The notes beneath the pieces were generated by a model that saw nothing but the letters and a program-made list of their open reading frames with translations, searched no databases and was not told the DNA's origin. The translations under genes and the position numbers were made by a program. 64,000 nucleotides of DNA. Source: Pseudomonadota bacterium. GTDB lineage: Bacteria > Pseudomonadota > Gammaproteobacteria > Steroidobacterales > Steroidobacteraceae. Where the stretch lies: contig JAEYUC010000068.1 of assembly GCA_023433705.1 (NCBI GenBank), forward strand, positions 5,771-69,770. Reading direction: 5' to 3'. Below are positions 34,426-43,195 of this stretch, piece by piece. The number at the start of each line of letters is the position of its first letter. The first letter of the stretch is position 1.

Positions 34426-34947
34426 ATGAAGGAGCGATACGTCGTTTTCTCGCACGGCAAGGACGCCGGGCCCTGGGGCGTCAAGATCACCGCGCTCGCG
34501 GGCAACGCGCGCAGCGAGGGTTATGAGGTCGAGTCGGTCGACTATCGCGGCATCGACGATCCGCGCGAGCGCATCAACAAGCTGGTCGAGTTCTGCAAGG
34601 ACCTGAAGGGCGATCTCGTGCTCGTGGGCTCGAGCCTCGGCGGCTACGTGTCCGTCGCCGCGGCGTCTCTGTTACACGCACGCGGCGTGTTCCTGATGGC
34701 TCCCGCGCTCACGATGCCCGGCCTGCCGCCATTGCGAGCCAAGGTGATCGACTGCCCGACGATGATCGTTCACGGCTGGAAGGACGACGTCGTGCCGGTC
34801 GAACAGAGCATGGAATTCGCGCGGCAGTACGGATGCTCGCTGCACATCCTGAACAGCGATCACCGTCTGCAGGACGAAGTGCGCTTCCTGAAGTACCTGT
34901 TCGAGTACTTCCTGATTTCGCTGGATCTACCTCCCGATGCGTCGTGA
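34426..34947 (+). CDS. Small alpha/beta hydrolase
   Basis: A 173-residue compact alpha/beta hydrolase starting ten bases after the ATL gene. The nucleophile elbow is VGSSLGGYVS, the acid is in HGWKDDVVP and the base is probably in NSDHRLQ. It is shorter than most esterases and resembles YqiA/RBBP9-type serine hydrolases. Substrate unknown. Its TGA stop lies 12 bases before the perfect inverted repeat at 34960-35023. Confidence 0.88.
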   Translation: MKERYVVFSHGKDAGPWGVKITALAGNARSEGYEVESVDYRGIDDPRERINKLVEFCKDLKGDLVLVGSSLGGYVSVAAASLLHARGVFLMAPALTMPGLPPLRAKVIDCPTMIVHGWKDDVVPVEQSMEFARQYGCSLHILNSDHRLQDEVRFLKYLFEYFLISLDLPPDAS

Positions 34948-34959
34948 TCGAGTGATCGG

Positions 34960-35023
34960 TGATCGGGGACAGATTTATTTATCGACGATCTTTATCGTCG
35001 ATAAATAAATCTGTCCCCGATCA
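34960..35023. repeat. Long inverted repeat B (GGGGAC-end class), perfect 30-bp arms
   Basis: Arms 34960-34989 and 34994-35023 are perfect complements with a 4-base loop. The outer end is TGATCGGGGACAG. The inner stem is AT-rich, unlike the surrounding DNA. The right end contains the TGA stop of the SDR gene on the minus strand. It could end transcription from both sides, but the structure is far longer than a normal terminator. Confidence 0.92.
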
Positions 35024-35842
35024 GTGTCGCTGGCGGATGGCGCGGGCGGCGATCCGGTCGATCACGCCGGGTGCGATCAGCTTGAGCCAGCGGCCTAACT
35101 TCCCGCGCGGGGACATCAGCACCAGCCGTTCGCGGCGTTCGATGGCGTGGGCGATGCGCGACGCGCAGTCGGCGGCGGTCATGATCTTCGACTGCACCAT
35201 CGGAGAAGTTCCGAGAGGCTGACCATCGGCGCCGATCGCGCGCTTGTGGATCTCGCTCACGACGAAATCGGGCGCGATGATGCTCACGTCGACGCCGCTT
35301 TCCGCGAGTTCGATGCGCAGCGATTCGAAGAATCCCACCATCGCGTGTTTGCTGGCCGCGTAGCCCGTGCGCTCCGGCACCCCCGTGAACCCCGCAAGGC
35401 TTGCGACCGCGACGATGAGTCCTTTCGACTGCTTCAGATGCGGCAACGCCAGCGAGGTCAGCCGAACCGGCGCCAGATAGTTCACCTGCATGACCCGCTC
35501 GAACACTTCGAGATCGTCGATGGCGTCGAAGCGGCTCCACATCGTGATGCCCGCGTTGTGCACCAGCACGTCGATTCCCCCGAGCGACTGCAGCGATTTC
35601 TCGATGAGCCAGCCGCAGTCGACTTCGTTCGTCACGTCGGTCGGAATCGCGATCGCGTCGCCGCCGCGCGCGCGACATTCGCGCGCCAGTTCTTCGAGCC
35701 GCGCCGCATCGCGCGCGGCCAGCGCGAGCCGCGCGCCGCGCCCGGCGAGATCGAGCGCCAGCGCGCGGCCGATGCCCTCGGAGGCTCCGGTAAGAACGAC
35801 CCTTTTTCCCTCGAGCGATCTGCCAGCCGTGCTGGTGGTCAT
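35021..35842 (-). CDS. Short-chain dehydrogenase/reductase
   Basis: A 273-residue classical SDR. The start at 35842 follows a GGGAGG ribosome site. Motifs are the NAD(P)-binding TGASEGIG, NAGITMWS, the catalytic Ser in VASLAGFTG and YAASKHAMVG. The C-terminus (SPRGKLGRWLKLIAPGVIDR) resembles SDRs acting on lipid or retinol-like substrates. Its stop codon lies in inverted repeat B. It is divergent from plsB, 61 bases apart. Confidence 0.92.
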   Translation of the reverse strand: MTTSTAGRSLEGKRVVLTGASEGIGRALALDLAGRGARLALAARDAARLEELARECRARGGDAIAIPTDVTNEVDCGWLIEKSLQSLGGIDVLVHNAGITMWSRFDAIDDLEVFERVMQVNYLAPVRLTSLALPHLKQSKGLIVAVASLAGFTGVPERTGYAASKHAMVGFFESLRIELAESGVDVSIIAPDFVVSEIHKRAIGADGQPLGTSPMVQSKIMTAADCASRIAHAIERRERLVLMSPRGKLGRWLKLIAPGVIDRIAARAIRQRH

Positions 35843-35903
35843 GAATTGGCCTCCCGCGCGACTCGGATACACTCGCGCATCGCTAACATCATACGGCCGG
35901 TGA

Positions 35904-38333
35904 ATGGGCTGGTTGCTACGCAGATTCTTCAGGCTTTGGGTACGGGCGGCGGTGCAGCCGGCCGACCCGCCGCCATCGCTCGCATCGCCGACCACGCCCG
36001 TGTGTTACGTGCTCGACCGCGATTCGGTCACGGACCTGGCCGTGCTCTGCAACGTAGCGCAGAAGCAGGGCCTGCCCTATCCCGAGAAGCGCTCGGGCAA
36101 ACTTCCCGTCGAACAACGCCGTACGTACTTCGACGTGGGCTGGCGGCGCGGTTTCTGGGACGCGCGCATCTCGCGTCGTCCGCCCCCGCACCTGCAGGCG
36201 ATGATCGAAGAGTTGCGCGGGGATTCGCTGCGCGACGTGCTGCTCGTGCCCACCGCGGTCTACTGGGGCCGCGCGCCGCAGAAGGAAGGCTCCTGGTTGC
36301 GGCTGCTGTTCGCCGAGAACTGGGCGCTCACGACGCGCGCCCGCAAATTCTTCTCGGTGCTGGTCAACGGCCGCAACGTGATGGTCGACATGGGCGAGCC
36401 GATCAGCCTGCGCTCGCTGCTCGATGCCGCGCCCGCCACCGACCAGGCGCGCCGCGTGACCCGACAGCTGCGCAGCATCCTGCGCCGCCAGCGCGCCACG
36501 CGCATCGGCCCGGATCTCTCGCACCGCCGCACGATCGTCGCGCAGGTGCTGAGGGGGCGCGCGGTGCGCGCCGTGGTCGCGGCAGAGGCGCGCGAGAAAC
36601 ACGACCGTTTCCGCCCCGGCCTCCTGCAGGCGCGCAAGTACGCCTTCGAGATCGCCGCTAACTACTCGCACGCGTTCGTGCAGATCGCCGAGAAACTGCT
36701 CGGCCGGGTCTGGAACCGCGTCTACGACGGCGTGAAGTTCAACCACGCCGAAACGCTCAAGCAGGTCTCGGAGGGCAACGAGGTGGTGTACGTGCCCTGC
36801 CACCGCAGCCACATGGACTACCTGCTGCTCTCCTACGTGATCTATCACCAGGGCTACGCGATCCCGCACATCGCGGCCGGCATCAATCTCAACATCCCGG
36901 TCATCGGCCGGCTGCTGCGCAAGGGCGGCGCGTTCTTCATCCGTCGCAGCTTCGCGGGCAACGCGCTGTACACCGTGGTGTTCATGAAATACCTCGCGGC
37001 CATCATGGCGCGCGGGCACTCGATCGAATATTTCATCGAAGGCGGCCGCTCGCGCACCGGCCGGCTGCTGCAGCCCAAGACCGGCATGTTGTCGATGACC
37101 GTGCGCAGCTTCCTGCGCGATCCGGTGCGCCCGGTGGTGTTCGTGCCGGTGTATTTCGGTTACGAGCGGATCGTCGAGGCGAACACGTACATCTCCGAGT
37201 TGTCAGGCGCGGCCAAGAAGAAGGAAAGCTGGTGGGACCTGCTGATGTCGGTGCGGGTGCTGCGCGAACGGTTCGGAACGGTCCACGTGAACGTCGGCGA
37301 GCCCATCCGTCTCGATGACCTGCTGAACGAAGCGATGCCGGCCTGGCGACAGCAACGTTTCGAGGACGACACCCGCCTGCCCGCCGTCAACGCGCTGGTC
37401 GGCGAGCTGGCCTCGAAGATCATGCGCGGCATCAATGCGGCCGCGGCCGTCACGCCCATCAACCTGCTGGCGACCGCCCTGTTTGCGAGCCCGCGCGGCG
37501 CGTTGCCGGAGAGCGTGCTGCTGCGCCAGCTCGACCTCTACCTCAAGCTGCTGCGCGGGTGGCCCTATGGCCCCCGCGTCACGGTCACCGGCGCCACGCC
37601 AGCCGAGATCGTCGATTATGGCGTCACCCTCAAGATCGTCTCGCGCCTGCCCCAGAAGCTGGGCGACATCATCAAGATGAGCGACGAGAGCGCGCAGCTC
37701 ATCGCTTACTACCGCAACAACGTGCTCCATCTGTTCGCGTTGCCGTCGCTGGTGGCCTGTGCGTTCATCGGCAACTCCATGCTGCGTACCGAGGACATCC
37801 AGCGGCTCGCGTGGCGTATCTACCCTTACGTGGCCTCAGAGCTTTTCCTGCGCTGGAGGGAAGACGAGCTCGCGCGCGTCGTCGACGAGATCCTTGCTGC
37901 GCTCGGCGAACTCGGCGTGCTGCATCCGAACGACGATCGCACGGTCTGGCATCGCCCGCCGCCGGGATCGCCGGCCGCGCAGCAGCTCTCGATGCTCGCC
38001 CAGGCGACGATCCAGACCATCGAGCGTTACTACCTCGCCATCTCGCTGCTGCTGCGCGCCGGCAGCGGCGTCATCAACCAGAAGGCGCTCGAGCAGCAAT
38101 GCCAGCTCGCGGCCCAGCACATCAACATCCTCTACGGGTTCAACTCGCCGGAGTTCTTCGACAAGACCCTGTTCCAGAACTTCATCGACCTGCTGCGCGA
38201 ACGGCGCGTCATTCGCACGGGCGAGGGCGGCAACCTCGAATTCGACGAAGTCCTGGTCCGCGTCGCGGCGGATGCCCAGCTCGTCCTGTCGGAGCAGATC
38301 CGGCACAGCATCCTGCAGGTCACGCAGGTCTAG
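35904..38333 (+). CDS. plsB: Glycerol-3-phosphate 1-O-acyltransferase
   Basis: An 809-residue membrane-bound enzyme that acylates glycerol 3-phosphate at sn-1 to start phospholipid synthesis. The acyltransferase block I HRSHMD (His300, Asp305) is the HX4D catalytic pair, followed by GGAFFIRRSF, FIEGGRSRTG and PVYFGYERI. Length and motif position agree with E. coli PlsB (807 residues, His306). The long C-terminal half (LSEQIRHSILQVTQV at the end) is also family-typical. Confidence 0.96.
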   Translation: MGWLLRRFFRLWVRAAVQPADPPPSLASPTTPVCYVLDRDSVTDLAVLCNVAQKQGLPYPEKRSGKLPVEQRRTYFDVGWRRGFWDARISRRPPPHLQAMIEELRGDSLRDVLLVPTAVYWGRAPQKEGSWLRLLFAENWALTTRARKFFSVLVNGRNVMVDMGEPISLRSLLDAAPATDQARRVTRQLRSILRRQRATRIGPDLSHRRTIVAQVLRGRAVRAVVAAEAREKHDRFRPGLLQARKYAFEIAANYSHAFVQIAEKLLGRVWNRVYDGVKFNHAETLKQVSEGNEVVYVPCHRSHMDYLLLSYVIYHQGYAIPHIAAGINLNIPVIGRLLRKGGAFFIRRSFAGNALYTVVFMKYLAAIMARGHSIEYFIEGGRSRTGRLLQPKTGMLSMTVRSFLRDPVRPVVFVPVYFGYERIVEANTYISELSGAAKKKESWWDLLMSVRVLRERFGTVHVNVGEPIRLDDLLNEAMPAWRQQRFEDDTRLPAVNALVGELASKIMRGINAAAAVTPINLLATALFASPRGALPESVLLRQLDLYLKLLRGWPYGPRVTVTGATPAEIVDYGVTLKIVSRLPQKLGDIIKMSDESAQLIAYYRNNVLHLFALPSLVACAFIGNSMLRTEDIQRLAWRIYPYVASELFLRWREDELARVVDEILAALGELGVLHPNDDRTVWHRPPPGSPAAQQLSMLAQATIQTIERYYLAISLLLRAGSGVINQKALEQQCQLAAQHINILYGFNSPEFFDKTLFQNFIDLLRERRVIRTGEGGNLEFDEVLVRVAADAQLVLSEQIRHSILQVTQV

Positions 38334-38339
38334 GACGAA

Positions 38340-38360
38340 CCCCGCCCAACTATCGCGGGG
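38340..38360 (+). terminator. Weak hairpin after plsB
   Basis: A 6-bp GC stem (38340-38345 with 38355-38360) starts six bases after the plsB stop, with no T-run. It may mark the transcript end but is weak. Confidence 0.3.
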
Positions 38361-38415
38361 ATAGGCCATGGGATCGCCCCGCGGTGGCGCCCTAGCTTTG
38401 GGCAGGGAGGCCGCT

Positions 38416-38423
38416 GCTATACT
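38416..38423 (+). promoter_or_regulatory. Possible extended -10 promoter of the DUF1302 operon
   Basis: TGCTATACT contains an extended -10 (TG-N-TATACT) about 135 bases before the DUF1302 start, with no convincing -35. A 5-bp inverted repeat lies downstream in the leader (38475-38479 with 38484-38488). Confidence 0.35.
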
Positions 38424-38557
38424 GGCCGGCAACAAGGCCGCGCTGCGCGTCCGCGAGGGGAGCAGCGGTGCGGCAACATTAAGATGTTCACGGCCACCGG
38501 TATGGCTGCCTTTACCTCGCGACTCGCAGCGGTTCCGCGGTCTTCAGGGGAAAGTGA

Positions 38558-40675
38558 ATGAGAAACGATCTGATCCGGCGCTACGTCGTACGTTCGCTTC
38601 CGATCGTCGCGACGCTGGCACTCGCGTCGCCCGCCTCCTACGCATGGGATTTCGAGAACGATGACGGGACGCTCAGCGGCAGCTGGGACACCACCTTCAC
38701 GTACGGCCAGGCGTGGCGCATCGAAGAGCGCGACTGCCGGCTGATCGCGATCGCGAATGGCGGATGTGGCCGCTCGCCCAACATCGACGACGGCAATCTC
38801 AACTACGGCACCGACATGTACAGCCGCGCGCTCAAGGTGCTCACCGAGCTGTCGCTGAACACGCGCAATTTCGGCGCCTTCGTGCGCGCCTCGGCGCTCT
38901 ACGACGATGCCGCCGGCGACACGCAGCGCACGCCGCTGTCCGAGCGGTCCGAGGATCTCGTCGAAAGTTACACGCGATTGCTCGACGCCTTCGTCTACGC
39001 GAAATTCAACCTCGGCAGCATGCCCGCCGAGCTGCGCCTCGGCCGCCAGGCGGTGAGCTGGGGCGAGAGCACGTTCATCCAGCAGGGCATCAACGTCATC
39101 AACCATTTCGACGTGTCGGCTCTGCGCGTGCCGGGCTCGGAGCTCAAGGAAGCGTTCCTGCCGCAGGAGATGGTCAATTTCAGCGTGCAGTTCACCGACG
39201 CCTTCTCCGCGCAGGCTATCTACATCACCGACTGGAACGCGACGGTTCCCGAACCCTCCGGATCCTATTTCAGCACCAACGATTTCGCGGCCACCGGCGG
39301 CAGCAAGGTCGTGCTGGGCTTCGGTTCGTTCTCCGACATGGGCGTCGACTTCCGCCCGCTCGGTGGTCCGTACATCGAGAACTTCCAGACGGTGAACCGG
39401 CTGGACACGATCGAGCCCGATGACGACGGCCAGTACGGCCTCAGCCTCAAGTACTACGCGCAGGGATTCAACAACGGCACCGAGTTCGGCCTCTACTTCC
39501 TGAACTACCACAGCCGTCTGCCGCTGATCTCGGGCCGCACCGGCACGCAGCGCGGCATCGGCAATGCCTTCGGCGCCTTGAACGCGGTGGGCGGCGCCGC
39601 GCAGGCCATCGCCGCGGGATTGTCTCCGACGGCCGCGATCGCGACCGCGGCCAATCTCGGGGTCGCGCGCTCCGCGGCCGCGGGCGGCAATCTCACGCTC
39701 GAGCAGGCGACGCAGTACGCGACGGTCGGCGCGAACACGTTCCTTTCGCAGGGCGACGTGACCAACCAGGCGAGCAACATCGCGACGCACGAGTACGCGC
39801 TCACGGCGGGTTACTTCACCGAGTATCCCGAGGATATCAAGCTCATCGGCCTGTCCTTCAACACGCAGCTGCAGTGGGGCGGCATCGCGTTGCAGGGCGA
39901 AGTCGCCTATCGACAGGACGTGCCGCTGCAGTTCGACGACGTCGAGTTGCTGTTCGCGGCGCTGACACCCCTGGAGCAGAACCTGGCGGTGCTGCGCGGT
40001 ACGCCGTTGCCGACCACCTGTCCGGAGGGCAACGCGGCCGCAGCCACGCTCACGCATTGCGGCCAACTCGGCGGTTTCGGCCTCGACAGCCTCGTGCCGG
40101 GCTGGGATCTCTACGACACCTACCAGGTGCAGTTCACGGCGACCAAGACGTTCACGAACATCCTCAAGGCCGCGCAGATGGTGGTGGTCGCGGAAGCAGG
40201 TCTCACGCACGTCGAGGACATGCCCGACAAGCTCACGGGCGGACCGAACGGACGCGGACTGCGCTTCAACGGCCCGGCGACGAACGTGAGCGGCAACTAC
40301 GAGCTGCGCGGTCGGCACTGTCCGACGCTGCCGGCGGCGCAATGTCTCGCGCTCGACCTGATCGAGCCGCAGAACCGCTTCGCCGATGCCACCTCGTACG
40401 GTTATCGCATCGCGGGCCGCCTCGAGTACCCCGGCCTCATGGGCCCGTGGAACGTGCTGCCGCGCTTCAACTGGCAGCATGACGTCAAGGGCACGACGCC
40501 TGGCCCCGGCGGCAACTTCGTCGAAGGCCGATACGGTCTGACTTTGGGCGTCGCGGCGAACTTGATGGCCAAGTGGGAGATCGATATGTCGTGGACCAAG
40601 TTCGGCGGTGCCGGACGCTGGAACGACCTGAACGACCGCGACTTCGTCGCGGCCACTCTCAAATTCTCGTTCTGA
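38558..40675 (+). CDS. DUF1302 outer membrane beta-barrel protein
   Basis: A 705-residue protein with a signal peptide (cleavage near ASYA/WDF) and an Asp/Gly/Trp-rich start (WDFENDDGTLSGSWDTTFTY) typical of DUF1302. Further landmarks are RLGRQAVSWGESTFIQQGIN and SYGYRIAGRLEYPG. It ends in ATLKFSF, the aromatic C-terminal signature of barrels inserted by the BAM machinery. It is probably an outer membrane channel or lipid export component. It is the first gene of the DUF1302-DUF1329-Ycf48-like-RND cluster. Confidence 0.92.
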   Translation: MRNDLIRRYVVRSLPIVATLALASPASYAWDFENDDGTLSGSWDTTFTYGQAWRIEERDCRLIAIANGGCGRSPNIDDGNLNYGTDMYSRALKVLTELSLNTRNFGAFVRASALYDDAAGDTQRTPLSERSEDLVESYTRLLDAFVYAKFNLGSMPAELRLGRQAVSWGESTFIQQGINVINHFDVSALRVPGSELKEAFLPQEMVNFSVQFTDAFSAQAIYITDWNATVPEPSGSYFSTNDFAATGGSKVVLGFGSFSDMGVDFRPLGGPYIENFQTVNRLDTIEPDDDGQYGLSLKYYAQGFNNGTEFGLYFLNYHSRLPLISGRTGTQRGIGNAFGALNAVGGAAQAIAAGLSPTAAIATAANLGVARSAAAGGNLTLEQATQYATVGANTFLSQGDVTNQASNIATHEYALTAGYFTEYPEDIKLIGLSFNTQLQWGGIALQGEVAYRQDVPLQFDDVELLFAALTPLEQNLAVLRGTPLPTTCPEGNAAAATLTHCGQLGGFGLDSLVPGWDLYDTYQVQFTATKTFTNILKAAQMVVVAEAGLTHVEDMPDKLTGGPNGRGLRFNGPATNVSGNYELRGRHCPTLPAAQCLALDLIEPQNRFADATSYGYRIAGRLEYPGLMGPWNVLPRFNWQHDVKGTTPGPGGNFVEGRYGLTLGVAANLMAKWEIDMSWTKFGGAGRWNDLNDRDFVAATLKFSF

Positions 40676-40694
40676 CCGCGACGAGGTAAAGATA

Positions 40695-42077
40695 ATGACC
40701 AGAAAATCCCTGATGTCCGCCGCCGCCGCGCTCGCCGCGGGATTGCTCCTGAGCGTGAACGCGATGGCGGCCGTGTCCGCGGCCGAGGCCGCGAAGCTCG
40801 GCGCCGAGCTCACGCCGCTGGGCGCGGAAAAAGCCGGCAATGCGGATGGTTCCATCCCGGCCTGGGACGGCGGCCTGACCTCACCCGCGCAGGCGGGCTT
40901 CCCGAACTTCAAGCCGGGTCAGCATCACCCCGATCCGTTCGCGAACGACAAGCCGCTCTACACGATCACCGCGGCGAACATGGGTCAGTACGCGGACAAG
41001 CTGACCGAAGGCCACAAGAAGCTGCTCCAGACCTATCGCAACAGCTTCAAGATGATCGTGTACCCGACGCATCGCAGCGCCGCGTCGCCGCAGCGCATCT
41101 ACGACGCGACGAAGCGCATCGCCACCACCGCGGAGCTCGCCAAGGGCGGCAATGGCGTCGTGAAGGCGGGCGAGGGTATTCCCTTCCCGATCCCGAAGTC
41201 GGGCGTCGAGATCTTCTGGAATCACGTGCTGCGTTATCGCGGCGACGTCATCGTGCGCAACATCGGCCAGGCGCCGGTGACCGCGAGCGGCTCGTACACC
41301 ATGGTCAAGTTCCACGACGAGACCATGGTCGCGTACAGCCTCCCTGGCGCGAAGTCCGAGAACCTCAACAACACGATCGCGTACTTCATCCAGGAGACCA
41401 CCGCGCCGGCGCGCCTCGCGGGTGAAGTGCTGCTGGTGCAGGAGACGCTGGACCAGTCGGTCGAGAATCGCCGCGCGTGGGTCTACAACCCCGGGCAGCG
41501 CCGCGTGCGCCGCGCGCCGAACGTCGCGTTCGACAACCCCGGCACGAACTCGGACAACCTGCGCACCTCGGACCAGTTCGACATGTACAACGGTTCGCCC
41601 GAGCGCTACGAGTGGACGCTGGTCGGCAAGAAAGAAATGCTCGTGCCGTACAACAGCTACAAGCTGCACTCGAACACGCTCAAGTACACCGACATCCTCA
41701 AGAAGAATCACATCAACCCGGATCTCGCGCGGTACGAGCTGCATCGCGTGTGGGTGGTGGATTCGAAGCTCAAGTCGGGACAGAGCCACCTGTACACGCG
41801 CCGCACGCTGTACGTCGACGAGGACAGCTGGCAGATCCTCGCGGTCGACTGCTACGACAGCCGCGGACAGCTCTTCCGAGTCCAGGAAGGCCACGTCATC
41901 AACTTCTACGACGTGCCCGCCCTGTGGACAGTGCTCGAGACGGTCTACGACCTGACCAACGGGCGCTACCTCGCGCTGGGTCTCGACAACGAAGAGCCGC
42001 GCAGCCGCGACTTCTCGCAGAAGCGCACCATCGCGGACTATCAGCCGGCGGCCCTGCAGCGTCGCGGAGTCCGTTAG
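40695..42077 (+). CDS. DUF1329 protein (outer membrane lipoprotein-sorting-like fold)
   Basis: A 460-residue exported protein (signal peptide to about AMA/AVS). Family marks are ELTPLGAEKAGNADGSIPAW, EIFWNHVLRYRG, YNPGQRRVRRAPNVAFD and ARYELHRVWVVDS. The fold is thought to resemble LolA/LolB-type lipid-binding half-barrels. DUF1329 and DUF1302 are regularly adjacent and probably act together at the outer membrane. It starts 19 bases after the DUF1302 gene and is followed by a strong terminator. Confidence 0.92.
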   Translation: MTRKSLMSAAAALAAGLLLSVNAMAAVSAAEAAKLGAELTPLGAEKAGNADGSIPAWDGGLTSPAQAGFPNFKPGQHHPDPFANDKPLYTITAANMGQYADKLTEGHKKLLQTYRNSFKMIVYPTHRSAASPQRIYDATKRIATTAELAKGGNGVVKAGEGIPFPIPKSGVEIFWNHVLRYRGDVIVRNIGQAPVTASGSYTMVKFHDETMVAYSLPGAKSENLNNTIAYFIQETTAPARLAGEVLLVQETLDQSVENRRAWVYNPGQRRVRRAPNVAFDNPGTNSDNLRTSDQFDMYNGSPERYEWTLVGKKEMLVPYNSYKLHSNTLKYTDILKKNHINPDLARYELHRVWVVDSKLKSGQSHLYTRRTLYVDEDSWQILAVDCYDSRGQLFRVQEGHVINFYDVPALWTVLETVYDLTNGRYLALGLDNEEPRSRDFSQKRTIADYQPAALQRRGVR

Positions 42078-42095
42078 TCGTTAGTTAGGAAAACG

Positions 42096-42134
42096 CGGGC
42101 CGGGTGGACTTGAACCACCCGGCCCGTTTACTTT
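42096..42134 (+). terminator. Terminator after the DUF1329 gene
   Basis: A perfect 12-bp GC-rich stem (42096-42107 with 42115-42126, 7-base loop) followed by TTTACTTT. The next gene lies on the same strand 35 bases on, so this may act as an attenuator inside the cluster. Confidence 0.8.
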
Positions 42135-42168
42135 GTAGTCAACGGAAACACCTGCGAGGGGATGGCGG

Positions 42169-43194
42169 ATGAGGCAGTGGCTCGGCCTCGCACTGATCGC
42201 GACGCTGGCGTCGGGTGGCGGTGCGCTCGCGCAGGACGCCGCGGTGCTCGATCCCGTCGACGCCGCCAATCAGCCGGCGCGCATCGCGCCGCTCGCCAGT
42301 TCCTCCCTGCTGCTCGATCTCGCGCGTGCCGGCCAGCGCATCGTCGCCGTCGGGGAGCGCGGTCACGTGCTGCTGTCGGATGACCAGGGCGCGTCCTGGC
42401 GCCAGGCGAAGAGCGTTCCGACCCGCACGATGCTCACGGCGGTGTTCTTCGCCGACGAGGAATACGGCTGGGCCGTCGGTCACGACGAGACCATCCTCAA
42501 GACGGTTGACGGCGGCGAGACCTGGACACGCACGCACTTCGCGCCCGAGGCGCAACAGCCGCTTCTCGACCTGTGGTTCGCGAATCGCGTGAGCGGCATC
42601 GCGGTCGGCGCGTATGGCGCCTATCTGACGACCAACGACGGTGGCCGGACCTGGCAGGTCAGCAAGTTCGCGGCGCCGTCGGACCCGAAGGCCCCGCCGC
42701 TCGAGGAAGGCGAACTGCCTCCCGACTACCACCTCAACCGGATCGTCGGCGTCGGGCCGCGGCTCTACATCGCCGCCGAGGGCGGACGGCTCTATCGCTC
42801 CGACGATCGCGGCGCGAACTGGCGCGCGCTGCCGTCCCCATACGAGGGCAGCCTGTTCGGGCTCGTGCCCATCCGCGGCGAGGGGCTCCTGGCGTTCGGG
42901 CTGCGCGGTCATCTGTTCCGTTCCGCGGACGGCGGCGACACCTGGTACGAACTCCAGTCGCACACCACCGCGATGCTCACCGACGGCGTGGCGGTCAACG
43001 ACCTGCGCGTGATCATCGGAGGCCTCGCGGGCGTGCTGCTGGTCTCCTCCGATGCGGGCGAGACGTTCCGGCTGACGCAGCAGGACGATCGCAAGGGGAT
43101 CTCGGCCTTGCTGCCGGGGGCCGCGGGCTCGGTCATCGTCGCCGGCGAAGGCGGCGTGCGCATCATCCGCCTGGACACGGGCGCGGGTAGTTAG
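42169..43194 (+). CDS. Ycf48-like beta-propeller protein
   Basis: A 341-residue exported protein (signal peptide to about GALA/QDA). It has repeated propeller blades with Asp-box-like motifs (LLSDDQGASWRQA, LKTVDGGETWTRT, LTTNDGGRTWQVS, YRSDDRGANWRAL, RSADGGDTWYEL). This is the Ycf48/BNR-repeat type, related to photosystem II assembly factor but common in non-photosynthetic bacteria beside RND transporters. It probably chaperones or completes the transporter encoded next, whose ATG lies one base after its stop. Confidence 0.92.
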   Translation: MRQWLGLALIATLASGGGALAQDAAVLDPVDAANQPARIAPLASSSLLLDLARAGQRIVAVGERGHVLLSDDQGASWRQAKSVPTRTMLTAVFFADEEYGWAVGHDETILKTVDGGETWTRTHFAPEAQQPLLDLWFANRVSGIAVGAYGAYLTTNDGGRTWQVSKFAAPSDPKAPPLEEGELPPDYHLNRIVGVGPRLYIAAEGGRLYRSDDRGANWRALPSPYEGSLFGLVPIRGEGLLAFGLRGHLFRSADGGDTWYELQSHTTAMLTDGVAVNDLRVIIGGLAGVLLVSSDAGETFRLTQQDDRKGISALLPGAAGSVIVAGEGGVRIIRLDTGAGS

Positions 43195-43195
43195 C

